Assembly (NCBI GenBank): GCA_003427395.1
Contig: BFEA01000075.1
Location: 2,330,067-2,381,941, forward strand
Direction: 5' to 3'
Length of the DNA: 51,875 nt
Origin: Chara braunii
Lineage: Eukaryota > Streptophyta > Charophyceae > Charales > Characeae
The translations under genes were made by a program, and so were the position numbers. Positions 32,601 to 43,340 of this stretch are shown in pieces. The notes below the pieces were generated by a model that did not search any database, was not told where the DNA came from, and saw nothing but the letters and a program-made list of their open reading frames with translations. Numbering within the stretch: position 1 is the first letter of the stretch; each line of letters opens with the position of its first letter.

Positions 32601-33887
32601 CAGTGCTTATTTGACAATACACTAATCAAACTACCTTCCGGAGCTCCGGTGTCGACGGGCTCAAAGACAGGAGATTTTGGGAAGGCTTGGTTAACCAAGG
32701 GGATAGTCCTGATTGAACACATTTGGGACATAACAACCCAGGATTGGATCTCACCAACCAAACTCAGACAGAGATTGCCTAGACTACATAACGTGGACAA
32801 TAACTACAGCACACTGCTACAAGCCATTCCGGCCTACTTGCCCTCCATCATCCTGGATACGGCAGAGTACGGTATGGGGACTTGGCTGAAACATCCGTCA
32901 GATCCCCACAGAGTAGTCAGGATTCTGGGCCCCGACCTGGATAAAGGTTTGAATGCGGAACAGTGGACGATTGGTAGGAAAGCCAAGCTAGGCTGGACTA
33001 TCACCAAAGAAACCGAAACTACTCTGACATCGTCTGTGGATCTTGTGGAGGTCAGAGTATTTCATACACCCCCAACCACCAAGAAGGAGGCAGTGTTATT
33101 AAAAGGACTGGCTCAAGACTACGTGGTCGACCCAGTACTGTATGGATGGAAAGAAAATGGAGACATCTGCCACCCTCTGATTTCATACTCCTCCAAGGTA
33201 GGATCTTCCTATCTTAGGATGAAAAAGGAACAACCACAAACTGTGGCGAGTCGCAGATTTAGAAGAACCTACGGGGAAGACCAGATAATGCCAGATTTTC
33301 GAAAGACGTGGAAGGCCCTGAAGTACATCCCATCTCAAAGACAGGCGAGTATGATGTGGATGCAATCTTTGGGGCTCACTGCGTCGGCTCAATGGTTGAA
33401 GGTTAGAGGACTGGACCTAAATACAACATGCAAAAGATGCCACAATATCGAGGAATCTGCTACCCATATCTGGCTCGCCTGCCCGCTCGCTGGGGAAATA
33501 TGGAGCTGGTGGAAGATCCAATGGGAAGATGCAGTTGGGGTAAGGTGGAAATGGACAGACGAATCGATACTAGCTGCCTCACCGCCAGAGGGGAAACAGC
33601 TGAACGATGACTGGGGATATGTGGCACTAGTGTGTCGAGGTATAGTCATGGAGGTTCTATGGAGAGCAAGAAATGCTATGATTTTCAGAAACCAAAACAC
33701 CCATTTCCACCAGCAGAGAGCTTCGGTGAAGCAGACACTGAGACTTACTATCTTGGCGGACTGGCGAAGGAGTGCAGCCAGGGGGGGAAGAGGAAAAGGG
33801 TGGTTTCGGAAAACATGGACTAAGGACAACTTCCTGGCCTCAGTAACAGATGAAGGAAAAGTTGAGATAGCCAAGTGGCTGTCTTAG
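29698..33887 (+). pseudogene. LINE ORF2: endonuclease, reverse transcriptase and zf-RVT-like region, frameshifted
   Basis: It should nick the target and reverse transcribe the LINE RNA. The apurinic-type endonuclease is complete (ASWNIRGLG, LQETKLD, GDWN, LSDHYP) in the frame 29698-31203. RT follows in three frames: 31166-31378 (VISLIYKKGS, YRPISVLN), 31342-31731 (GAFVKGR, LLDMEKAYD, RQGCPLAPLLF) and 31680-33887 (IADDLTIA). Frameshifts thus lie near 31195, 31335 and 31715. The catalytic box is IADD instead of the usual F/YADD. A C-terminal CKRC...H...C cluster (about 33425-33485) with a following Trp-rich stretch matches zf-RVT. No RNase H is seen. Confidence 0.88.
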
Positions 33888-34481
33888 AAGAGACACCCCA
33901 AGGCACCTGAGCTTACTATCTGGACAAGGACTCAGGATGGACCTAAGAAAGAGCAGCGATCTACAGTCATAGCTCTTACCATGGATATAGGGCTCCTGGC
34001 CCGTTTTTATTTTACATTTCAGATCGCGTTTAGATCTGTCACCAGAACGAATTGCTTTTGGTAGAAACAAATCAGACCTGCACCAAGATCGCTCAGGGGA
34101 TCATGGAGCTGGTCACTAAAGGCTATATTGGTTGAGTAAGAGGATAGGATGAGCTAGCCTGTAACTGGTAGCTCAATCTGCCTGTCTCGTGCTTCAAGGT
34201 TGTTTTGGAAAGTTAGATGGTATTAAGGATATGATGAGCTAGCCTGTAGCTGGTAGCTCACCCTTTTTCTTGTGCTTCAAGCTGCAAGTTGAATTCTGAA
34301 TGGGACGCTGGACCCGGTTTCCAGTTGGATTTATGTAGAATATTTGGTTAAGGTCTGGCTTGACAGCCGCGAGGGGAACTTGTAAGCGAAACTGGCTGAG
34401 GCGGCCAGGATAACTCCGGGTTGAATTGTGAGGTCCCCGGCCTCGTTCCATGGCTTTTGCAATATATGATACAACTTTCCG

Positions 34482-34511
<30 letters not shown>
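33888..34511 (+). other. LINE 3' UTR and poly(A)
   Basis: It contains a direct repeat GATGAGCTAGCCTGTA (34148, 34231) and ends in 30 A (34482-34511). The GGACCCGGTTTCC stretch near 34309 recurs, inverted, at 40259 in the older LINE remnant. Confidence 0.85.
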
Positions 34512-34513
<2 letters not shown>

Positions 34514-34527
34514 ATTTTGCCAGTAGG
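34512..34527 (+). repeat. Right target-site duplication of the LINE
   Basis: ACATTTTGCCAGTAGG, identical to 26209-26224. Confidence 0.95.
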
Positions 34528-34772
34528 TGTGTCTGAAGCATCGATTACCGGCCCTTCGTAATCGATCAGAAAGGGCCTTTCTCTACTGAAACGACTTTCT
34601 TAACGTATGTGGACGTCGGAATGGTCCCGATGCATCCAAAACGTTGGATCAGTTTGATCGCATGTGGTCTAACTGAAGTCCAGATGCATTCTACATGTCG
34701 AGTAGTGGAGCCAACGCCATGGATCAACTCGCAGAATTACAGTATTTGGGGCAAGCGGAAAAACTTCCCGTG

Positions 34773-34805
<33 letters not shown>

Positions 34806-34984
34806 TTTTTTTTTTTTTTTTTTTTTTAAAGGCTAATTCTTTAAGCCCAACCAATTCAATTACCTGTCAAATCTGGACAGGACGGCCTTTCAGGCCTTTT
34901 TTATTGTCATTATAGTATTACGGGGAACCCCGTAGCAGCCACATCCGTGCTCAAGCCTCCAACGAGAGAACATGCGGGAGCTGC
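34528..34984. other. Spacer with A28/T26 block
   Basis: A 9-bp hairpin ATCGATTAC/GTAATCGAT lies near 34537-34563. A homopolymer block of about 29 A followed by 26 T is at 34773-34827. No gene. Confidence 0.6.
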
Positions 34985-35278
34985 ACCCACCAGCAGGTGC
35001 GACACCTGCTACAGCAGGTGGGCGATACCGGCCAGGGGTCAGCCGGTAGCATCAGGACCGAGCTTCTTCGATGGGCCAGTCACTGTGCCTCCCCTCCGGT
35101 CCCCTCCCCCTATGAACATCAGCATTCTCTGCTCAATGCCACTCGGGGGGACCAACGGCATATCTCTAGGTGGCGGGCGCCAAGCTTGCCCAGGAAGGAG
35201 CATGAGGCCAATGGGGATTGAACCCAAGACCTCCTGAATGCCACTTGCGTGCCTTACTAACTGAGCTAGGCCGCTGGA
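34985..35278 (-). mobile_element. tRNA-derived SINE, minus strand
   Basis: The head at the right end carries an A box (TAGCTCAGTTAG, minus strand, 35257-35268) and a B box-like GGGATTGAACCC reversed at 35214-35225. The body is related to the SINE at 41813 but is more diverged. A run of 20 A (35281-35300) abuts its 5' end. Confidence 0.75.
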
Positions 35279-35310
35279 TAAAAAAAAAAAAAAAAAAAAA
35301 CCGTTCCCGT

Positions 35311-35415
35311 GTCCTTCGGGACATCCGTTAAAATTGGAACGATACAGAGAATGAAGATCAGCATGGCCCCTACGCAAGGATGACACGAATAAATCGAGAA
35401 ATGGTCCAAATTTTT
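35311..35415 (+). pseudogene. U6 snRNA retropseudogene
   Basis: Near full-length U6: GTCCTTCGGGACATCC, AAAATTGGAACGATACAGAG, AGCATGGCCCC, GCAAGGATGACACG, ATCGAGAAATGGTCC, then TTTTT. A 3-base insertion lies in GAGAA-TGA-AGATCAGC. A poly(A) of 10 (35417-35426) shows reverse transcription of a polyadenylated copy. No U6 upstream promoter elements are seen. Confidence 0.9.
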
Positions 35416-35426
35416 GAAAAAAAAAA

Positions 35427-36118
35427 CTTCCCCTTCGACGTGGTTGGGTGCCATTCTGGCCGCCTAGCATCATTCCGTGCGGAGGTTGCGGTTCTTCTTC
35501 CTCCGCCGGTGGTCATCAGCAGGTATGTTCCTCTCCTCTCCTCTCCTCTCCTCGGCCTCCTCCTTACCTTCTCTGCTCTCTCCTCCACTTTTCTCGCGCA
35601 TTCCTCGTCCTCCTTTTCTCTCTCCCTCTTTCTGCCTTCTTCACTTTTCCTCACCTCTCTCTCTCTCTCTCTCTGGCATACTCACACTAGCACTTGTTTA
35701 CTTATTTCTGGACGGAATTGCAGCCACATGCATACATGTCCGGTCTTGAATGCGGGCAGACACATTTACGATAGTGCTGGTAGTGTGTGAATACGCCCTT
35801 AGGTTCACGTCTTCTCCTGGTTCTCTCGGTTTCCTCCTCGTCGGTCGGCCTTCTCTTCTTTCTTTCCTTTTGTAAGGCTCTACGTGTGACCCTTCTTCAG
35901 GATTCGTTTTATTTTTGACTGGCTATCTACCTACCTACCTACCTACCTACCACTATTCCTAAGCCTATACAGGATGACCCCTGCAAGCGTAGCTATTTCT
36001 CACAATCAAGCGGATGCATGCTGCCCCCCNCCCCCCCCGCCCCTAATCGGCGGGGATCAGGATCAGGGAGGACGGTGGGACCGCCGGTGGGGTAGGTAGT
36101 AAAAGCCGAAATTTAGGG
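35427..36118. other. Spacer with CT-rich runs and a dispersed repeat
   Basis: CTCTCC- and TCTC-rich 35530-35680, (CTAC)n at 35930-35951, and 35950-36060 homologous to 24115-24215. Single N at 36030. Confidence 0.6.
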
Positions 36119-36209
36119 CCAGATCCCACTAGCCCCTATTGTTCATTTTTGACCCTCGATTACGAAGATCAACGATCAGAAATGAACAATAGGGGCTAGT
36201 GGGATCTGG
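36119..36209. repeat. Perfect 30-bp inverted repeat, 31-nt loop
   Basis: Arms 36119-36148 and 36180-36209 are exact reverse complements (start CCAGATCCCACTAGCCCC). Confidence 0.95.
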
Positions 36210-36762
36210 TGTCGACGGGTTGTAAAACTATTTCTATCAGTTTGGAAGGCTAATCCGCGTGTGCCACCAGGTCCAACGGAGCGAGATTGGGTGGAGTCGA
36301 TATCCACCGTCGGATCGCCGATGTATATAAGGATTCTAGTGTGCCATCTTCAGAATCATTTTGGATCAGAGGGTCATGCGCTCGAATCCTGCCACCTGGA
36401 GTCAAAAATGGAGGTGGTAAATAGAGGTGCGAGGTGGTGCTGGTGGTGAACAGAGAGAGGGTCATGGGGGTCGAATCCTGACCGTTGATTACATTGAGCG
36501 TTGCAATCAACATGGTCTATTGCTGGAATATTGAGCGTTCAGCGTTTTTTATATTACTATATCTTCCTTTTTCAGCGTGTTCAACATTTGCATACACACT
36601 TTACTTTAAACGTTGAGCGTTCACTTTTCTATCCTCTTTCTTTTTCCTCCTACTCTCTTGCGTCTGCCTTCCCCCCCCCCCACCCGGTCTGGCTCTTTGT
36701 GTGTGTGCGTTTATGCGTTTGTGCGTCCATGTGATAGTGTGTGTACGCGCGCACGCGCGCGC

Positions 36763-36814
<52 letters not shown>

Positions 36815-37640
36815 AGTGGGGTCTTCCTCTTCTTATCTTTATCTTGCTTGCAGTTGCCGCTTGTCGGACGCGTCATGTAAGAATGTTCGTATTTCCATGT
36901 TTCTAGCCGTTTGCTAATTAACGCGATCGACGTGCTGAACGGATGTGGAACTGACGGCGACGTTGTCACCTGTCGCTGTGCAGATGATGAGTGTTCAGGG
37001 ACGTGCTCTACTCTCCTTGGCTGAACGCGCGTGCGTTCCGTACGAACGCGGGTGAGTTCCGTACGAACGCGCGTGCGTTCTGTACGCGGACACGTGTCGT
37101 AACACTGTCGTTAAAAGCGGGATCAGAACAGCATCATCAATCGGACAAGCATAGCATCTATCATCAGGAGATTGCTCGTCAATCAATCAGCAAGAAGGGT
37201 TGGGTTGTAGGAGTCGTAGGGTTTAACAGCCAGCCCCATGGGTGGATTATACTACAGTATAAGGAGCCGTAGGGTTGAACAGCACCAAAGGTGCATTTTA
37301 CATTTTACATTGTCGGAATCTCAGGCAGGTTTCGCCCCCTCCTGGTGCACTGGAGGAGACCTTTCATCCCCAGCCTACCACCGGTAGGCGCATTGGCGAT
37401 GGAATCGATGACGTGGCCGCGCTTCTCGTTTAGGTATTGGACGATGGGAAGACGGCGAGGACATTGCCTGAACAAGAAATTACAACGGATTGAACGGAAT
37501 GCACTGCTTGGCGTGTAGAGCTTATTCACGTTAGGACTCGACCGTTTCGGCCGAATCTGGCTGTAATTGCTGCGAGATTCATTCATGAAACCCGTGCTGT
37601 GACCATGCCCTTAAACCCTCCGGCCCCGACCCAACCCACT
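36210..37640. other. Non-coding with microsatellites
   Basis: A (GATA)n/(GA)n block is at 36763-36814. Three 21-bp units with GAACGCG and GCGTTC are at 37023-37085. No gene was recognised. A gap of 634 N follows (37641-38274). Confidence 0.6.
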
Positions 37641-38274
37641 NNNNNNNNNNNNNNNNNNNNNNNNNNNNNNNNNNNNNNNNNNNNNNNNNNNNNNNNNNNN
37701 NNNNNNNNNNNNNNNNNNNNNNNNNNNNNNNNNNNNNNNNNNNNNNNNNNNNNNNNNNNNNNNNNNNNNNNNNNNNNNNNNNNNNNNNNNNNNNNNNNNN
37801 NNNNNNNNNNNNNNNNNNNNNNNNNNNNNNNNNNNNNNNNNNNNNNNNNNNNNNNNNNNNNNNNNNNNNNNNNNNNNNNNNNNNNNNNNNNNNNNNNNNN
37901 NNNNNNNNNNNNNNNNNNNNNNNNNNNNNNNNNNNNNNNNNNNNNNNNNNNNNNNNNNNNNNNNNNNNNNNNNNNNNNNNNNNNNNNNNNNNNNNNNNNN
38001 NNNNNNNNNNNNNNNNNNNNNNNNNNNNNNNNNNNNNNNNNNNNNNNNNNNNNNNNNNNNNNNNNNNNNNNNNNNNNNNNNNNNNNNNNNNNNNNNNNNN
38101 NNNNNNNNNNNNNNNNNNNNNNNNNNNNNNNNNNNNNNNNNNNNNNNNNNNNNNNNNNNNNNNNNNNNNNNNNNNNNNNNNNNNNNNNNNNNNNNNNNNN
38201 NNNNNNNNNNNNNNNNNNNNNNNNNNNNNNNNNNNNNNNNNNNNNNNNNNNNNNNNNNNNNNNNNNNNNNNNNN

Positions 38275-39404
38275 AAAAAAAAAAAAAAAAAAAAAAAAAG
38301 GATTGCAACGTCGTTGCACACGATCCTAAATCCGATTTCGAGATCCAAAATGTGAAAACGGCGTTAGGACGAATCCTAAAGAATTTAGGATTCCCCAGGC
38401 AAATTCGTCCTAAATTTTTCAGTAGCCCCCGACCTACTGAAATTTTTTGGATTCCCGCGTTTGACGGAGACGTGGTATGGCACCCTTGTCTTGGACTCCT
38501 GGTGCACCCTATTGGCAGAAACCCTGAAGCATGACTTCTTTTCTTTTCTTTTTTTCTTTTTAATTACGACTTTCTTTTAGGACTGGTCCTAAACGATGAC
38601 TGTCCTAAAAATTTTAGGATTCTTTTAGGAGTGTCTAACGAGACCCAATGTCCTAATTCTCCACTTGTGTGGCATGTGATCTGAACGAAGGGGTCCTGCG
38701 GTGGACTTTCACAGCTGATCTGACTGTTGGGGATCCTTGATATGACTGCTGGGGATCCTTCGCTGGACTTCCACAGTTGAAGGGAAAGCCAGGAGAGTGC
38801 TGCACCCCCAAAGGTGCCACGTGTAGTACTTGTGCGTCATTGAAAGGCATGTTCAATGACACAACACTGCACTGGAATAAATCGTCGTTGTGCTCTGACT
38901 GCAACTCATAAAAGTGGGAACGTAGAGAGGGTTGCAGAAAGAGCAGATGTGACAGTTTAGCAGTTTACAGTGATGGTTGTGGTCGTGGTTGTTGTCTCAC
39001 TTGTGCTGCCCAAGGCCAGAAGCAGAAGTATGAAAGCCGGCGAACTGCCTGGTGCCAACCTGATGGCTGATTGTTTTTTTTTTTTTTTTTTTTTTTTTGG
39101 CTGATGGTTTCCTGTCTGTTGTGTTTTCAACTGTTTTCATTCCCCGCGAAATCGCCACTCCCCTTTTTGTAAAGGTACGGAATTGACACATTTTCTTCAG
39201 CCTGGGGCACTGATGAAGATGGTCCTGGGCCTACTGGTAAGAGTCGGGAGCAAAAAATGTGCAGAGCTTTTCTTTTGGGGAAAATTGTATCTGTAGATGG
39301 TGTCCTCATCTTTTTTTTTTTTTGAAACACACGGCCTGGAGACTTGCTTAACCAGGTGATAAGAGCATCCTCCTTAAGCAGGCCCCAGTTTTTTTCCCTC
39401 ATGT
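38275..39404. other. Non-coding, with TCCTAAA inverted motifs
   Basis: Repeated TCCTAAA and TTTAGGA in both orientations at 38365-38660, including CCTAAAAATTTTAGG, suggest a decayed palindromic repeat. Poly(T) runs lie at 39075-39098 and 39311-39323. Confidence 0.5.
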
Positions 39405-39950
39405 TTAAAGATGGGAATACCTGCTAAACCCAGTCCCAGCCCGAACTTGCATCTATACCTAGACCCCAGTCAGCTTTGCATAGTACCCAACCTTTCCCCT
39501 GTTCAAAATTGTAGGCATACCCAGTCATGCAGGCCCTCGGTTCTGGACCACGAAATTATCTTCATGCCCAGAAACGGGCTTGCCAAATTGTGGGTGTACC
39601 CCTGCCCAGTGCCCGACCTTGGATGTCGGATCACAAAATCGTGCTCCTGCCCGCCATGTGGACCGTTGGGTTGTGGCCCAACGGTTATCAAGTATGAGCA
39701 TAATTTCATCCATCCGGTGGTAGGGTATATGAGTAATTTGGACAGTCCTCCTCAGTCCCGGGTGTGGCCGTAATCTTGCCTAGGTATACCCATAATTTGT
39801 ACATTGCGGTAGTTGGTCATAACGGCAATTTTGCAGTACCAACCAGGGTCCACCTTCATCCTGGGCATGCAAATAATTTCCACCTGCTGTTTTGTGGGTA
39901 TAGGTACAAGTTGGCATGGGACTGGGTATAGCGGGTATTCCCATCTTTAA
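39405..39950. mobile_element. TTAA-flanked MITE, 538 bp
   Basis: TTAA at 39405-39408 and 39947-39950 flank inverted repeats of about 30 bp with three mismatches (AGATGGGAATACC perfect at the tips). TTAA duplication is typical of piggyBac-type transposition. The interior is built of degenerate roughly 45-bp units (AAATTGTAGGCATACCC-like). Confidence 0.8.
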
Positions 39951-40175
39951 ATGGGATACAGATGGGATCTTCCCTTTCTTTTTCCTTTTTTTGTTAAAAA
40001 AGGGGGCCCATTGCCCAAGGCTGAATTAGAATGAAGACCGGGAACCACACTTGGCGTCCCTTGAGAATGAGCAAGGCGAACCCGGACCGCCAGAGAAGCA
40101 GGAACATTTTTCTTTTCCTTTATCTTATCTTTCTTTTTTTTTTTCTTTTTTTTTTTTGTGGTTAAACCGAGAGCC

Positions 40176-40214
40176 TGCTGCTAGGGGAGGTGATACACGC
40201 AGCCTCCCCTAGTA
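40176..40214. repeat. Inverted repeat, 14-bp arms
   Basis: GCTGCTAGGGGAGG pairs with CCTCCCCTAGTAGC (one mismatch), inside the LINE remnant 3' region. Confidence 0.8.
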
Positions 40215-41286
40215 GCTGCCCGGGGTGCTCCATTCTATTGGTGGGGAGCTGCACCTGCTGGAAACCGGGTCCAGTGTCCCAATTGTGCACATTTGAGAAT
40301 GATGACGCGTATTGAACAGCAACTCAGTCATGGCTGCCAGCATTGACTGCCCCAGGGAGCTGGGGGGTTAACTGAGCAGCAGATAAAGGAAATGCAGAGT
40401 GAGGCTTGTATGTATCAGGCCGCCATTGGAGTCCTCAATGGGGGGCACCAGGAAGGGGTTCCATCTATGGGTGCACATGGTGTGTGAGCAGAAAGAATGT
40501 GGATACCACTGGGTACTTATATCCGGACTTCCGAGTGTGGGAAATCCGAGGGAGGCCGTAGCGGGAACCAGGGTTCCACGTGTATTCAATCCTTGAACAC
40601 TAATCAGTAGTCCCTCATTCTTTCCAAATCCTGTTGCCCATCTACCCTGTCCCCACTCCATTCTACCTTGGCTCTCCACCCTTTCCTCTCCCTTCCCAGC
40701 CAATCTGTGCAGAGTGCTGTAATCACTCTCCTGGCATCAGCAACTTGTCTGAAAAAGTCTAATTGGGATTTCGTGTCCAACCATCTCGGTGTGAGTTCCA
40801 GCTGTGCTTGCTGCTGGATTTGTTCTGCGATCTCCACCCCCTGTATCCTCACCTTCTTCAGAGCCAGGATACACCTCTGCCACCAGAGCGCCCACAGCAC
40901 CACCCTCCTTCTGAGCCTGTACATGTTCTCCACAAAGGCCGTGGTTTCCCCTGTCAAGGGCCAATAACCAGCCAGAATAGCCTGCCATGACCAAGGCCAG
41001 GGGATGTGGATCACCATCTTCGGCCAAATGCGGTCCCACCACCTCCATGCGATGTGGGCAATACTGCGTTGCATAAAGATGTGCTCGATTCTCTTCCTTC
41101 TTGCGAGGGGAACAGGTTCAGGCATCGCTGGCACTACGGCAGTGCCAGGCCCTTCTGCTCAAGATTGGTGCAGTCCACCAGCCAATCATTTGTTGGCAGA
41201 TAGCGGTGTGCAGGGAGATAATTTTTGCGGGCTTAGATTTCTTATCCGTAAACCAACGGATCGGTGTCAGGAGGGAACAGTCTATG

Positions 41287-41476
41287 TTAAATCACCAGTA
41301 CTTGGCCCAGCTATCGGCCGTGGCGCTTCCCCGTTAACGCAGTGTGGATTTAGGGTTTCGGGGTACCTCAATGGCTGGAATCGCCAGCCAAAAGAAAAAT
41401 GAAACGGTACCCCATCGCTTCGGCAGGGGGATTCCAGGCTCAGCATTAATAGCTGGGCCAAGTACTGGTGGTTTAA
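41287..41476. mobile_element. TTAA-flanked MITE, family 1, copy 1 (190 bp)
   Basis: TTAA at both ends (41287-41290, 41473-41476). Inverted repeats of at least 22 bp are identical from CACCAGTACTTGGCCCAGCT onward. Subterminal GGCCGTGGCGCTTCCCC links it to the tandem units at 23977-24100. Confidence 0.85.
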
Positions 41477-41495
41477 GGTGCTTGACCATCAATCA

Positions 41496-42455
41496 TTAAG
41501 CAACCTGTACTTGGCCCAGCTATGCAGGCCGACCCTCCGGCGACCGGTATGCCGAGCCAGCCGAGCCTGTTCGTACCAGTAGCAGGACAGCCCAACCCTG
41601 GAAGAACCAGTAGCATTAAAAAAAAAAAAAAAGAAGGAAAAAAAGAAACAACCCTAGGGACGTGAATGCAGTTAGATACATTCTCCCCAGTGGTAGTGCG
41701 AGCATGCCCCTAGTGAGGGCCTATCAGCCCCGTTACCTGGTTGTCGGAATATAGAAAGTACAAGAAGACAAAAAGAAAAGAAGCGTCGCCTTGTCAGAAT
41801 CTACAACATAATCCAGCAGCCTAGCTCAGTTGGTAAGGCACGCAAGTGGCATTCAGGAGGTCTTGGGTTCAATCCCCATTGGCCTCATGTACCTTCCTGG
41901 ACATGCTTGGTCCCCGCCACCTAGAGATAGCACGTTGGTCCCCCCAATTGGCATTAAAAAGCAGTTTCTGCTGATGTTCATAGGGGGAGGGGTAATCGGG
42001 GAGGCACAGCCACTGGGCACTCAGATGATGCTCGGTCCCTCTGCCACCGGCTGTCCCCTGGCCGGTGTCCCCCGCTGGGGGTTCCCTGAAGGCAATCAAG
42101 GCCACCCTGGGCTGAAAAGGGCACCCGATGTCAGATTAGACACAATATTGAATTTACCTGGGCTGGTTAGTCCGATGATAATACCTCAAGGCCATCGCCC
42201 TTTTAAAAAAAATAAAAATAAAAAAATCTACAACATAAAAAGAAGACATAAAAAAAGAAACACCCCTTTGGCCCTCATATTGGTTGGATACATTCTTCAA
42301 TGTCCCAGTGTGAGTATGCCCTCAATGAGGGTGTTAGAGCAGACTTAGGTAACGATGGAAGAGGACTAAAAGAAAACCGAAAGAAAAAAAAAAAGCTCGG
42401 CCGCGTTAACGGACAAGCCCGCGGCCCATGTACGGGCCAAGTACTGGTGGTTTAA
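41496..42455. mobile_element. TTAA-flanked MITE-like element, family 1, copy 2 (960 bp), containing a SINE
   Basis: TTAA at 41496-41499 and 42452-42455. Ends are related to family 1 (GTACTTGGCCCAGCTAT on the left, GGGCCAAGTACTGGTGG on the right). The interior includes A-rich tracts and a complete SINE. Confidence 0.7.
41813..42228 (+). mobile_element. Full-length tRNA-derived SINE (about 400 bp)
   Basis: An RNA polymerase III A box, TAGCTCAGTTGG (41822-41833), and a B box, GGTTCAATCCC (41866-41876), sit in a tRNA-like head with a D stem GCCT/AGGC and a T arm TGGG/CCCA. The body is shared with 24684-24955. It ends in A-rich sequence. Mobilised in trans by the LINE, as is usual; this is inference. 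Confidence 0.85.
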
Positions 42456-43340
42456 TCACATCCCTCAAGTGTCCTTTGGGTCTAAGCATTCTATAAGAAG
42501 ATTGAACCGACAGGTGGTAAAGGCTAATGCAGCTGGTAGCGCTCCCCTTCTATGGGGGAGCTTCCACGTCCATTCTAATTGGTCCAAGGCCAGCTCATGA
42601 ACAGCCTAAGTGTGGATGGAACACCACCTTCTCCCCTTTCTCCTCCATGACCCTAACCTGACACACCATTGCCCTATCCATCCATACGAAGGGGGCTCTT
42701 CTTCCCTGGAGGGCACCTGACCTGGTAGCAGTATAGTGCTCGACTAGGACCACTCATATATCAACCATGTGAATCTGGCCTATCGGCGGAGGAACCTCCC
42801 TGCTTGCCACCCAATCTCCCTCCTTCAGGGTGGGGCCTTGTTTTAGGACTTGGTACCACGCAAGCGGGACAGCTTCGACCAGATTGTCCAAATGTTCCCC
42901 CACGTGGTGGCAGTGACGAAAGGTATCCCGCAGTTGATCTGCCATTGTCCAGTCATGTCTCTCCTTGTTCCAGAGGTCCCCTATGCTAAGGACACCACGC
43001 TTGACCAAGCTCCTCCAAGGCAAGGCTGAACTTGACAATGGTACAGCCCAGTAGATCTGTCAACCATTGATTACCGAACAGCGGCTGTTGGTAGATCTCC
43101 TCCCATCGATCAGGGTGAGTTCTATTAGGGAGCGCGAGCCTGCGCTAACAGTCCAGCAGAGATGGCCTGATGTTGTCCACGAGCTGGTCACCGCCGCCTT
43201 CGTCACGTCCTCCTCGTAGAAGTTTGAGCGGGACTGCCCAGAACCGATCTTCCAACCAGGTCAGTGGGTGTATCTTGCGGGGGGTGACCAGGGCCAGACG
43301 GGCCAGATGCTCTTAGGCCATGACATTCCACGGGCAGGAA

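Larger units (their letters stand above)
26225..34511 (+). mobile_element. Full-length L1-type LINE (8.29 kb)
   Basis: A perfect 16-bp target duplication, a 5' UTR of about 790 bp, two ORFs 52 bp apart and a 3' poly(A) define the element. It inserted two bases beyond the hAT-like MITE footprint. Endonuclease at the N-terminus of ORF2 and a zf-RVT-like C-terminus place it with plant L1 elements. The identical target duplication suggests a young insertion, which contrasts with three frameshifts in ORF2. Confidence 0.92.
40134..43340 (-). pseudogene. 5'-truncated L1-type LINE remnant split by MITEs
   Basis: The poly(T) at 40134-40157 is the poly(A) tail. A 3' UTR word (GGAAACCGGGTCCAG at 40259) matches the full LINE. 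The frame 40604-41134 (minus) encodes the zf-RVT-type C-terminus (RRKRIEHIFMQ, then a Trp-rich stretch), continuing upstream to about 41286. The preceding coding part resumes at about 42700-43340 (minus), with post-RT text such as QPLFGNQWLTDLL. It is split by two MITEs (41287-42455), and several frameshifts and stops are present. Confidence 0.72.

Noticed and set aside
36365-36405. B-box-like GCTCGAATCCTGCC (and a second near 36470)
   Set aside because: No matching A box or tRNA fold at the right distance. Too weak to call a SINE.
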